Source of the DNA: Alphaproteobacteria bacterium
GTDB taxonomy: Bacteria; Myxococcota_A; UBA796; UBA2385
NCBI GenBank assembly: GCA_020632755.1
Contig: JACKEY010000007.1
Coordinates: 248,001-312,000, forward strand
DNA length: 64,000 nt
Direction of reading: 5' to 3'
Of this stretch, positions 16,917 to 25,233 are shown piece after piece; within the stretch, counting starts at the first letter, position 1, and each line of letters starts with the position of its first letter. The position numbers and the translations under genes are program-made. The notes beneath the pieces were generated by a model. The model did no database searches. It saw only the letters and a program-made list of their open reading frames with translations, and had not been told where the DNA came from.

Positions 16917-19076
16917 ATGACGCTCGTCCTGCTCTTGCTGCTGGCCTGTCCGGCGCCGCCCGGCGGAGGCGGCGGCGTCGATGGGGACAGCGCCGGCCCC
17001 GCGGACGGGGGAGGCGACTCCGCGGCCGAGACCGGCAGCGCGGTGCGGGTCGTCGACCTGCCGGTCGTCGTGACCCTGGACGGCGCCCCGGTCGAGGGGG
17101 CGGTGCTGGCGCAGGGCGGCAACCCGGCCCGCTGGACCACCGATGCGACTGGCCGCGCCGTGGTGTCCATCGACCGCGACGTGGGCGGCGAGCTGTCACT
17201 CACCGCAAGCCACCCCGACGCGCGCATCGCCGCAGAGGACGTCGAGGGCGAGGTCGACGACGTGCTGCGGGGCGAGGGGGACGGGGCGGTGGACCTCGCC
17301 CTGGCGTCCTTCGACGCGAGCGACAACCCTGCCTACCTGTTCCAGGACCCGGGCGATCCCTCCCACCGCGACACCACCGCCCAGTGCGCGCACTGCCACA
17401 TCACCATCGACGACGACTGGTTCGGCAGCGCCCACGCCGCCGCCGCGCGCAACCCGTGGGTCCACGACCTCTACGCGGGCGCCGCCGCTGCCCGCGCCGA
17501 TGAAGCGGCCTGTGACGCGGCCGGGGGCACATGGCGGACCGGCCGGACCCCGGGCGGGACCGGCGACGGCGAACGCTGCTACGTCGGGGCCGGCGCCCTG
17601 CCCGATCTGAACGTCGACTGTGGCGACGACGTCGCCTGCGACACGCTTCCGGCGGCCGGGCTCGAGACCGGCGACTGCGCCGCCTGCCACGCCCCGGGCA
17701 TCGACGGCGCCCTGGCCGACCGCGGCCTGCACGAGGCGGTGGGCCTGGCCTACGACTACGGCGTGCACTGCGATGTCTGCCACAAGGTGGCGTCGGTGGA
17801 CACCGACAGCAGCGCCCCGGGGGTCGAAGGCCGGCTCGGCATCGTGCGCCCCTCCGAGCCGAGCAGCAGCGCCGTGTTCGGCGACTTCGCGCCGCTCACC
17901 TTCGGCCCCTACGACGACGTGCCCAACCCCCGCATGGGCAGCGTGGCCCGACCCGAGCTGTTCGCCAGCGCCGACCTGTGCAGCGGCTGCCACGAGTACG
18001 AGCAGCCGGTGCGCGTCGTCGGGGCGAGCATCGACGCGGAGCGCTGGCCGGAAGGGCGCCTGCCGGTGCACAGCACCTTCTCGGAGTGGCGGGCCGGGCC
18101 CTACGGCGACGCCGATGGCCATGCCGGCGCCCCCTGCCAGAGCTGCCACATGCCGGCCGACGGGGACGTCGGCAACAGCGCCGACCTGGGCAACATCCAG
18201 GGCCTCGAGCCCGGGGTGGCCACCGGCTGGTACCGGGCGGCCGGCGCGGTGCGGCGGCATGCCTGGTTCGGCCCGCGCAGCGACGAGGTCGACATGCTGG
18301 GCCTCGCTGCCCGCCTCGACGTGGACGTGTCCGTCGCCCAGGCGGGCCTCGAGGTGCACGCGACCGTGCAGAACGTCGGCCCTGGTCACGCCTTGCCGAC
18401 CGGCGAGCCCCTCCGGCACCTGCTGCTGCTGGTCGAGGCGACCTGCGACGGAGCGCCCCTGGCGGCCGTCGGAGGCGACGTCGTGGCCGACTACGGAGGC
18501 GCGCTGGACGAGCGGGATGCCGCGGGCGATCTGTCGGTCTGGCCCGGCGCCGAGGTCGGGGATCGCATCGTGGTCGTCCGCCGCACCGGCACCTGGCGGA
18601 GCTACCGCGGCCCGGCGCCGTTCGACGGCAGCCGCTTCTCGGACGAGGAGCAGGGGCTGGCCGAGGAGGAGCTGGTCGGCGAGGCGCGGGTGCTCGCCGT
18701 CGACGGCGAGCGGGTCACCCTCGACAGGGCCCTGCCCAGCGGCGACGTGGCCCGTCGCCTGCCCGGAGATGGCCTGCCGACGGACGGGCAGGCGGCCCGG
18801 CCGCGCGCCGGCGCCCCCGGCTTCTCCTTCGCGCGGGTGCTGGTGGACACCGACGGGAGCGGGATGGTGCCGCACCACGCCGCGGTCGATGTGCAGAGCG
18901 ACAACCGCCTGATGCCGCGGTCCGCCTGGACCAGCCGGCACACCTTCGCGGGCTGTTCCGGCGAGGCGCGGGTGGATGCCGTGCTGGTCTACCGGTCCGC
19001 TCCGCTCGAGCTGGCCGCGGAGCGTGGCTGGACGCTGACCGAGCGCGTCATCGCGAGCGCCTGGGGCACACCATGA
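16917..19076 (+). CDS. Five-heme cytochrome c lipoprotein
   Basis: This 719-residue protein has a short signal peptide ending LLAC and a Gly/Asp/Ser linker, suggesting a lipid-anchored surface protein. Five CxxCH heme sites are visible: CAHCH 157-161, CAACH 254-258, CDVCH 285-289, CSGCH 355-359 and CQSCH 407-411. Residues ~45-125 look like a beta-sandwich, and the C-terminal ~280 residues are a beta-rich region without hemes. It should carry electrons outside the inner membrane. Its stop overlaps the start of a multicopper oxidase gene by 4 bases, which points to a shared redox task. The substrate is unknown; it is not one of the well-known nitrite or tetrathionate reductases by length or heme count. 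Confidence 0.85.
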   Translation: MTLVLLLLLACPAPPGGGGGVDGDSAGPADGGGDSAAETGSAVRVVDLPVVVTLDGAPVEGAVLAQGGNPARWTTDATGRAVVSIDRDVGGELSLTASHPDARIAAEDVEGEVDDVLRGEGDGAVDLALASFDASDNPAYLFQDPGDPSHRDTTAQCAHCHITIDDDWFGSAHAAAARNPWVHDLYAGAAAARADEAACDAAGGTWRTGRTPGGTGDGERCYVGAGALPDLNVDCGDDVACDTLPAAGLETGDCAACHAPGIDGALADRGLHEAVGLAYDYGVHCDVCHKVASVDTDSSAPGVEGRLGIVRPSEPSSSAVFGDFAPLTFGPYDDVPNPRMGSVARPELFASADLCSGCHEYEQPVRVVGASIDAERWPEGRLPVHSTFSEWRAGPYGDADGHAGAPCQSCHMPADGDVGNSADLGNIQGLEPGVATGWYRAAGAVRRHAWFGPRSDEVDMLGLAARLDVDVSVAQAGLEVHATVQNVGPGHALPTGEPLRHLLLLVEATCDGAPLAAVGGDVVADYGGALDERDAAGDLSVWPGAEVGDRIVVVRRTGTWRSYRGPAPFDGSRFSDEEQGLAEEELVGEARVLAVDGERVTLDRALPSGDVARRLPGDGLPTDGQAARPRAGAPGFSFARVLVDTDGSGMVPHHAAVDVQSDNRLMPRSAWTSRHTFAGCSGEARVDAVLVYRSAPLELAAERGWTLTERVIASAWGTP

Positions 19077-20545
19077 GCCTGTGGTGGCTGCTGGCTTGCG
19101 CTGGATCGACCCCCACGGGGCCCGCCGGCGACGGCGACGACGGAGGGCGGGACTCCGATCCGCTGGTCGCGGACACGGGGGCGCCGGACGCCTGGGCGCC
19201 GCTCGGCTTCGTGGCCCCGCCCGACGCCGTCGACATCGATCCGGCCGACGACGTCGTGCACGTGCAGCTGCGGGCAGGCGGCGCCGTGCACCGGGTCGAG
19301 CACGCCGGCGGCACCCTGGAGCTCGCCGGCTACGCCTATGTGGATCGCAACGGCGCGGCCGACGACCGAGAGGTACTGGCCCCCGGACCGACCCTGCGCG
19401 CGAAGCTCGGGGACACCCTGCGGGTGGAGCTCGACAACGGGCTCGACGCGGCCACCACCATCCACTGGCACGGGCTGGAGGTGCCCTGGGAGATGGACGG
19501 TGTGCCCTGGAAGAGCACGACCATCGCGCCCGGCGAGTCCTTCACCTACGAGTTCGTCCTGACCCAGGCCGGGACCTTCTGGTACCACCCGCACGTGGAC
19601 ACCGAGCGGCAGGTCGACCTGGGCCTGTACGGAGTGGTCGTGGTGGCGGACCCCAGCGAGCCTGCGGCCGACCAGGACCTGGTCGTCGTGCTCGACGACT
19701 GGACCACTGGCCGCACCGACGACGGTTGGGACGAGACCGACGCCTCGGGCGCCCACGGAGCCCACGGCGGGGAAGGGCTGTGGGCGGTCAACGGCCGGGT
19801 GACGCCGACCCTGGCTGCACCGGCGGGCTCCCGCCTCCGGCTGCGCGTCCTCGACGCCAGCAACACGGGCTACCTCGCGCTGCAGGCCGACGCCGACGCG
19901 GGCACCCCCCTGCGCCTCCTCGCCCGGGACCAGGGCCTGCTGCCGACCGTCCAGGCCCCCGTCCAGGAACGACTGGTGCCCGGGGATCGGGTCGAGCTCG
20001 AGGTCGACCTGGGAACCGCGCCCTGGTCGCTGTGGGACGCGCCCTACGAACACCACGGCGGCGCCGGCTTCGGTGCCGCCGCGCGGGTGTTGACCGTGCA
20101 GCCCGACGGCGACGGCGCTGCCCCCGAACCGCTGCCCCTGTCCTTCCCCGGCGGCGCCGTCGCCGACGACCCCGGCCAGACCGACGCGCTCTACGTGTTC
20201 TCGGGCGACACCGGCACGGGCCAGTGGTTCATCAACGGCGAGCAGTTCCCCGACGTGACGATCGAGTCCCTCGACCCCGGCCAGGACGCCGTGATCGAGG
20301 TGCGCAACCTGTCGCCCACCGCCCATCCCTTCCACATGCACGGCCACCGCTTCGAGGTGCTGTCCGAGAACGGGGTGCCCTCCTCGGCCCGACGGATCGA
20401 GGACACGCTGGACATCGGGCTCTATGGCACGGCCCGGCTGCGCTTCAACGCCGACAACGAGGGCGAGTGGATGGTCCACTGCCACCTGCTGCCCCACGCC
20501 GAGGGCGGCATGATGACCGTGCTGCGGGTGGGCGACCCGCTCTGA
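19073..20545 (+). CDS. Multicopper oxidase lipoprotein
   Basis: This 490-residue protein starts at an ATG overlapping the cytochrome stop. The signal MSLWWLLAC ends in a lipobox Cys, and an acidic linker follows. All four copper motifs are present: HWH 131-133, HPH 172-174, HPFHMHGH 418-425 and HCHLLPHAEGGM 469-480 with Cys470 and axial Met480. It should oxidise a substrate by one-electron steps and reduce oxygen to water. Close coupling to a multiheme cytochrome suggests the cytochrome delivers or accepts electrons, for example in metal oxidation. There is no Met-rich copper-resistance insert, so CueO-like copper detoxification is less likely. Confidence 0.9.
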   Translation: MSLWWLLACAGSTPTGPAGDGDDGGRDSDPLVADTGAPDAWAPLGFVAPPDAVDIDPADDVVHVQLRAGGAVHRVEHAGGTLELAGYAYVDRNGAADDREVLAPGPTLRAKLGDTLRVELDNGLDAATTIHWHGLEVPWEMDGVPWKSTTIAPGESFTYEFVLTQAGTFWYHPHVDTERQVDLGLYGVVVVADPSEPAADQDLVVVLDDWTTGRTDDGWDETDASGAHGAHGGEGLWAVNGRVTPTLAAPAGSRLRLRVLDASNTGYLALQADADAGTPLRLLARDQGLLPTVQAPVQERLVPGDRVELEVDLGTAPWSLWDAPYEHHGGAGFGAAARVLTVQPDGDGAAPEPLPLSFPGGAVADDPGQTDALYVFSGDTGTGQWFINGEQFPDVTIESLDPGQDAVIEVRNLSPTAHPFHMHGHRFEVLSENGVPSSARRIEDTLDIGLYGTARLRFNADNEGEWMVHCHLLPHAEGGMMTVLRVGDPL

Positions 20546-20548
20546 ACA

Positions 20549-20578
20549 CCGGGGTGCGTCGACCGGGGGACGCCCCGG
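20549..20578. terminator. Candidate bidirectional hairpin terminator
   Basis: CCGGGG at 20549-20554 pairs with CCCCGG at 20573-20578, and CGTC at 20557-20560 pairs with GACG at 20569-20572 (two-base bulge, 8-base loop). It fills the gap between the convergent multicopper oxidase and minus-strand gene. There is no T-run on either side. Confidence 0.5.
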
Positions 20579-20579
20579 A

Positions 20580-22229
20580 TCAGGGGTAGAGGGGTGCCGG
20601 CGGCGGCGGTTCCGGCAGGGCCGCCCCTCCGACCAACGAACCCCACAATGGCAGGGCGAGCACGGCGGTCTGCAGGGCGTCCCGGCGCTCGATCGCGGCG
20701 GAGAGCTGGTCGCTGTCGCGGGCACGCTGCACGCGCACGTCCAGGTGGGCCAGGGCCAGGGCCTGCGCCACGTCCAGCCCGTCGCGGCCGGGCGCGCGCA
20801 GCAAGCGCGGCAGATCGTCGGCAGGGTGCGCCAGGGCCGTGGCCAGCGCCGTGTGCGGCGGCCAGGGATGGGCGAGCAGGCTCGGAAGGCCGGCGGGGTC
20901 GGGCGTCCCGGAACCGATCCACTCGGGGGCCGGCGCCGTGGTCTCGGCCAGATCGGGATCCAGCCCGGCCAGCGCCTTGCCCGCCAGCTCCGGGCTGTCC
21001 TGGAGCGCCTCGGTCAGCGCCAGCCAGGCAGCGACCCGAGGGCTGGTCGGATCCATGCGGTGGGCTGCCCCCAGGCGCGTGTGCGCGGCCCCGAGCTCGC
21101 GCACCTGGACGTGGGCACGGGCCTGGAGCAGCTCCAGCGACAGCTCGGCCGTGCGCAGGTCGGCTGCCAGGGCGTCGTCCCCGGCCGCGAGCGCTTCTTC
21201 CCGCCAGTCACGTATGGCGGCGCGCACCGGCTGGATGCGCGCCGGCGGCACCGACCCGGGACTGTCCAGGCGGGCGAACACCGGCAGCAGGGGCGTCGGC
21301 GCGGCCAGGATCGGCAGGGACGCCTCGAGGGCGCCCCAGACGCCGATGCGGGCTTCGTCACGGTCTCCGCGGACGAGCATCAGCTGCGTCCAGGCCAGCC
21401 ACGCGCCCATCCACTCCGGGTTCTCGGACGGCGATCGCAGCAGGGCCGAGCGCAGGGCCAGGCGGTCGGCGGCGTAGGGATCGAGCTCAGCGCCGCTGGT
21501 CATCAGGCCAGCGGGATCGGCCTGCTGCCAGGCCGCCAGCACCACCGCGAGGGCCTCGGCCGCCAGTGGATCCCCCTGGTCGACGTGCGGCCGAAGGCCG
21601 GCCACGGCCCGCTCGTAGTGGTGACCGGCGATCTCCGACATGGCGGCCGCCGCCGCCGTGGCCGCGTCGTCGCCGGCCGGCGGGGGCTGTCCTCCCAGCG
21701 CCGAGATCCCCGGGCCGAGCAGCGAGTCCGGGAGCTCGGCCACGCGGCCCAGGACGAGCGCCGCCAGGCGTCGCCGGGCCGCGTCGTCGGGGGACGGGTC
21801 GGGCGGTGCGGCCAGGACGGCGTCGGGACGCCCGGCGGCGAGCAGCACATCGCTTCGCCAGGCTGCGACGGCCCGGGGATCGGGGGGCGGCTGGTCCTGG
21901 TCCAGGGACGCCAGCCACGCCAGGGCCGCGTCGGCGTCGGCAGTCGAGGTGAGCGGTCGCAGCGCGGTCGCCAGGCGTGCCTGCTGGGTCCGGCGGAGCG
22001 CCGCGACCGCGTCGCGGGAAGCGTGGCCGTACAGCGGGATCCGGCCGGTGAACCGGTAGGCGCGGAGGGCGTCGTCCCACGGGGCCCATGCCTGGGACAG
22101 GGGCAGCTCGGCGGCCGCCTGTTCGGCGTCGTGGCCGCGCCGCAGCGCGAGCTCGGGCACGATCACGAGCCCGACGATGCCGAGCAGGACCACCAACGCT
22201 GCGCCGAGCGCGGCACGACGCCGGCTCAC
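20580..22229 (-). CDS. Single-pass membrane protein with helical-repeat periplasmic region
   Basis: This 549-residue protein has a GTG start overlapping the GNAT stop by 4 bases. It begins with SRRR and a transmembrane helix (AALGAALVVLLGIVGLVI), leaving a large extracytoplasmic part. The rest is rich in Ala, Leu, Asp and Pro with recurring helix pairs, in the style of TPR/SEL1 solenoids (for example LGAAHRMDPTSPRVAAWLAL). The C-terminus is Pro-rich. No catalytic motif is seen and I do not recognise the family. The long frame upstream of the GTG is antisense-like and shares no membrane signal. Confidence 0.65.
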   Translation of the reverse strand: MSRRRAALGAALVVLLGIVGLVIVPELALRRGHDAEQAAAELPLSQAWAPWDDALRAYRFTGRIPLYGHASRDAVAALRRTQQARLATALRPLTSTADADAALAWLASLDQDQPPPDPRAVAAWRSDVLLAAGRPDAVLAAPPDPSPDDAARRRLAALVLGRVAELPDSLLGPGISALGGQPPPAGDDAATAAAAAMSEIAGHHYERAVAGLRPHVDQGDPLAAEALAVVLAAWQQADPAGLMTSGAELDPYAADRLALRSALLRSPSENPEWMGAWLAWTQLMLVRGDRDEARIGVWGALEASLPILAAPTPLLPVFARLDSPGSVPPARIQPVRAAIRDWREEALAAGDDALAADLRTAELSLELLQARAHVQVRELGAAHTRLGAAHRMDPTSPRVAAWLALTEALQDSPELAGKALAGLDPDLAETTAPAPEWIGSGTPDPAGLPSLLAHPWPPHTALATALAHPADDLPRLLRAPGRDGLDVAQALALAHLDVRVQRARDSDQLSAAIERRDALQTAVLALPLWGSLVGGAALPEPPPPAPLYP

Positions 22230-22759
22230 GCGGGCGTCCCGGGGCCGGGTCCTGCCGCGCCGCCGCCTTCGTCGGTCGGGCCGGCCAGCGGCAGCTCGAC
22301 CAGCATCTGCTCGAACACACGGTAGTGCTCGCCGTCCATGCCCAGGCGCGCGTAGACCCCGGCCGCACGGCGGTTCCGCTCGTCGACGTACAGGCGCACG
22401 CCGGCCACTCCCGCGGCCCGCGCTTCTTCGAGGATCCGGCGGTAGAGCGCCGCGTACACCCCCTTGCGGCGGTGGTCGGGCCACACGTAGACGGACTGGA
22501 TCCACCACACCCAGCCGCAGCGCCAGTCGGACCACTCCCGCGTGACCATCAGCTGGCCGGCGACCCGTCCGTCCCGCTCGGCCACCCGGTAGAAGGCGTC
22601 GGCCGGGCCCGAGAGCACCCGGGCGACCCCGCGCCGCAGCGTGTCGGGGTCGAGGGCCAGGCCTTCGGTCTCCCGGGCCATGGCGAGGTTGCCGCGCACG
22701 ATCAGGTCGAGATCGTCGGGAACGCCGGCACGGACGGGAAGGTCGGTCGCTGCGGGCAT
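22226..22759 (-). CDS. GNAT family N-acetyltransferase
   Basis: This 177-residue protein has the GNAT core: VRAGVPDDLDLIV at the start, IQSVYVWPDHRRKGVYAALYRRI as the acetyl-CoA-binding motif A (R/Q-x-x-G-x-G/A type, here RRKGVYAAL), then LYVDERNRRAAGVYARLGM as motif B. It should acetylate a small molecule or protein N-terminus; the substrate is unknown. The ATG at 22757-22759 was chosen because the fold begins right after it. A longer frame reaching 22870 adds only Pro/Arg-rich residues. The stop overlaps the next gene's GTG. Confidence 0.82.
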   Translation of the reverse strand: MPAATDLPVRAGVPDDLDLIVRGNLAMARETEGLALDPDTLRRGVARVLSGPADAFYRVAERDGRVAGQLMVTREWSDWRCGWVWWIQSVYVWPDHRRKGVYAALYRRILEEARAAGVAGVRLYVDERNRRAAGVYARLGMDGEHYRVFEQMLVELPLAGPTDEGGGAAGPGPGTPA

Positions 22760-22826
22760 GGGGGAGGGACCCCGGGTGAGGAGGGAGGGGAGGGGACTGG
22801 CGTAGCGTGCAGCGCGGGGCCGCGCC

Positions 22827-22841
22827 GGACAGATCCTGTCC
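22827..22841. repeat. Inverted repeat in the GNAT/purC divergent gap
   Basis: GGACAG-ATC-CTGTCC is a perfect 6-3-6 inverted repeat, 68 bases from the GNAT start and 85 bases from the purC start. It could be an operator for either gene; no recognised regulator motif is matched. Confidence 0.35.
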
Positions 22842-22926
22842 TTCCGAGGAGGGGGCAGGCGAGAGAGCAACGCATTAGCTGCAGCGTCCCCGCGCGACCG
22901 GGTCCCGCGCCCGGCAGGAGGCCTCC

Positions 22927-23691
22927 TTGGCGACGTCCGACTCCCCCACCCGCAAGGCCCTCCGGTACACGGGCAAGGCCAAGGAAGTCTACGACACCGA
23001 CCAGCCCGGCCTGGTGTGGATCCACTTCACCGACGGCGCGACCGCCTTCAACGGCGTGAAGAAGGCGACCATCGCCGACAAGGGCCGCGTCAACGCCGCC
23101 ATCAGCGCCCACATCTTCGAGCGGCTCGAAGCCGCTGGCGTGCCCACGCACCTGGTCGCGACGCCGGGCCCCCTCGACCACGTCTGCCACGAGGTCGAGA
23201 TCATCCCGGTCGAAGTCGTGGTGCGCAACGTGGCCGCTGGCGGGCTCAGCAAGCGGCTCGGCATCGAAGAGGGCACCGTCCTCCCCCGGCCCCTCGTCGA
23301 GTTCTTCTACAAGTCGGACGAGCTCAACGATCCCCTCATCACCCACGACATCGCGCTGATGATGGGCTGGGCCGAAGCCTGGGAGCTCGCCTACCTCGAG
23401 CACGCCGCCCTCGAGGTCAACGACTTCCTGCGCGACTTCTGGGGCGAGTTCGAGCTCGATCTGATCGACTTCAAGCTCGAGTTCGGCCGGGCCACGGCGC
23501 CCGGGCAGCGCGGCCGCATCCTGCTGGCGGACGAGATCACCCCGGATGGCTCGCGCCTGTGGGAGCGCGGCACCCGCCGCCGGTTCGACAAGGACGTGTT
23601 CCGACGGGACCTCGGCGACCTGGGCGACACCTACCGGGCGCTCTTCGCGCGTGTCTTCGGCCAGGACCTGCCCGCCGCCACCGGCGCCTGA
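22927..23691 (+). CDS. purC: SAICAR synthetase (phosphoribosylaminoimidazole-succinocarboxamide synthase)
   Basis: This 254-residue enzyme joins aspartate to CAIR in purine synthesis. The signature is clear: YTGKAKEVYDTD at the start, FTDGATAFNGVKKATIADKG, EVVVRNVAAGGLSKRLG, FYKSDELNDPLI, then LIDFKLEFGR and ILLADEITPDGSRLW. The start is a TTG with GGAGG 5 bases upstream. No ATG gives the conserved N-terminus. It is followed 7 bases later by purF, so the two form a purine operon. Confidence 0.95.
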   Translation: MATSDSPTRKALRYTGKAKEVYDTDQPGLVWIHFTDGATAFNGVKKATIADKGRVNAAISAHIFERLEAAGVPTHLVATPGPLDHVCHEVEIIPVEVVVRNVAAGGLSKRLGIEEGTVLPRPLVEFFYKSDELNDPLITHDIALMMGWAEAWELAYLEHAALEVNDFLRDFWGEFELDLIDFKLEFGRATAPGQRGRILLADEITPDGSRLWERGTRRRFDKDVFRRDLGDLGDTYRALFARVFGQDLPAATGA

Positions 23692-23698
23692 GGCCGTC

Positions 23699-25174
23699 GT
23701 GCACCGCGACGACCACGCCCCCGACGACCACGCCCCCGACGACCACCCGCTGCAGGACCCGCTCGATCGGTTCCACGACGAGTGCGGCGTGTTCGGCATA
23801 TTCGGGGAACCCGAAGCCGCCAACGTCACCTACCTGGGCCTGCACGCCCTGCAGCACCGGGGCCAGGAAGGCGCGGGAATCGCCTGCACCGACGGCGAGA
23901 CCATCCGCCTGTCGCGCGGGCGGGGGCTGGTCGGCGAGGTGTTCGGCGGCCCCCAGATCGCGGGACTGCAGGGTCATGCCGCCATCGGGCACGTCCGCTA
24001 CAGCACCTTCGGCGAAGACAGCCTGCGCAACGTCCAGCCCTTCGTGGTGCGGTACCAGGCGGGACAGCTGGCGGTGGCCCACAACGGGAACCTGACCAAC
24101 GCCGGGCTGCTGCGCGAGGAGCTCGAGGCCCGGGGCTCGATCTTCGGCACCAGCTCCGACACCGAAGTCATCCTGCACCTGGTCGCCGCCAGCCGGCAGG
24201 GCACATTCATCAACCGCCTCGTCGACGCGCTGATGCAGGTCGAGGGCGCCTACAGCCTCGTCCTCCTCAACCAGGACACGCTCGTCGCGGTGCGGGATCC
24301 CCACGGCTTCCGCCCCCTCGTCCTGGGGCGGCGGGGCGACGCGTGGGTCGTGTCGTCCGAGTCCTGCGCCCTCGATCTCATCGGCGGCACCCTCGTCCGC
24401 GAGATCGAGCCCGGCGAGATGGTGATCATCGATCGCGACGGCGTGCAGACCCTGCGGCCCTTCCCCCGGCGGGTCCGCAAGGCCTGCGTCTTCGAGCACA
24501 TCTACTTCGCCCGTCCGGACTCCACGGTGTTCGGTCGGTCGGTCTACGAGACCCGGCTCGAGCTGGGGCGCCTGCTGGCCCGGGAACACCCGGTGGTGGC
24601 GGACGCCGTGATCCCCGTGCCGGACTCCGGGGTCACCGGGGCCCTCGGCTACGCCGAGGAGAGCGGCATCCCCTACCAGCGGGGACTGCTGCGCAGTCAC
24701 TACGTGGGCCGCACCTTCATCGAGCCCAGCCAGCAGATCCGCGACTTCGGGGTGAAGCTCAAGCTGGCGCCGGTGCGCAGCGTGCTCCAGGGCAAGCGGG
24801 TGGTGGTGGTCGACGACTCGATCGTCCGCGGCACCACCTCCCGCAAGATCGTCCGGATGCTCCGGGAGTCGGGTGCCACCGAAGTGCACCTGCGCATCAC
24901 GGCGCCACCGACCCGGGGCTCGTGCTTCTACGGGGTCGACACCCCCACCCGCGAAGAGCTGCTCGCCCACCGTCTCGACACCGACGGCATCCGCGACTAC
25001 CTCGGCGCCGACAGCGTCGGGTACCTGTCCCTCGATGCGTTGCGCCAGGCCGAGGGGCCGGACCGGGGCACCTTCTGCGAGGCCTGCTTCTCGCTCGAGT
25101 ACCCCGTCGAGCCCACGCGCGAGCGGCCCTCGTCGCAGGTTCCGCTGTTCTCCGAGCCCGACCCCTCGTCTTGA
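23699..25174 (+). CDS. purF: Amidophosphoribosyltransferase
   Basis: This 491-residue enzyme carries out the first step of purine synthesis. It has an N-terminal glutaminase (catalytic Cys in DECGVFGIFG, residue 29) and a C-terminal PRPP-binding domain (VVVVDDSIVRGTTSRKIV). The Cys must be freed by removing a 28-residue propeptide. The 4Fe-4S ligands of the Bacillus-type enzyme are present: Cys in KACVFEHIYFARPDS, Cys in SCFYGVDTP, and CEAC near the C-terminus. The GTG start lies 7 bases after purC. The propeptide is unusual in holding repeated Asp-Asp-His-Ala-Pro units. Confidence 0.94.
   Translation: MHRDDHAPDDHAPDDHPLQDPLDRFHDECGVFGIFGEPEAANVTYLGLHALQHRGQEGAGIACTDGETIRLSRGRGLVGEVFGGPQIAGLQGHAAIGHVRYSTFGEDSLRNVQPFVVRYQAGQLAVAHNGNLTNAGLLREELEARGSIFGTSSDTEVILHLVAASRQGTFINRLVDALMQVEGAYSLVLLNQDTLVAVRDPHGFRPLVLGRRGDAWVVSSESCALDLIGGTLVREIEPGEMVIIDRDGVQTLRPFPRRVRKACVFEHIYFARPDSTVFGRSVYETRLELGRLLAREHPVVADAVIPVPDSGVTGALGYAEESGIPYQRGLLRSHYVGRTFIEPSQQIRDFGVKLKLAPVRSVLQGKRVVVVDDSIVRGTTSRKIVRMLRESGATEVHLRITAPPTRGSCFYGVDTPTREELLAHRLDTDGIRDYLGADSVGYLSLDALRQAEGPDRGTFCEACFSLEYPVEPTRERPSSQVPLFSEPDPSS
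23708..23746 (+). repeat. 15-bp direct repeat in purF propeptide
   Basis: GACGACCACGCCCCC occurs twice in tandem (23708-23722, 23723-23737), followed by a partial third copy. It encodes the acidic/His DDHAP motif of the segment removed before PurF becomes active. Confidence 0.8.
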
Positions 25175-25233
25175 ACGCAAGGTGGAGCACGGCCTCCTGA
25201 TATGCTCCCTGGGCTTCGACCCCGAGGGAGTTC

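Noticed and set aside
22760..22870. Longer GNAT start at 22870
   Set aside because: The added residues are Pro/Arg-rich and the GNAT fold begins at the ATG 22757-22759.
25175..25233. Promoter for the Hsp70-PilZ gene
   Set aside because: TTGAAC at 25171 and the TATGCT-like sequence are spaced by over 20 bases; no convincing pair was found.
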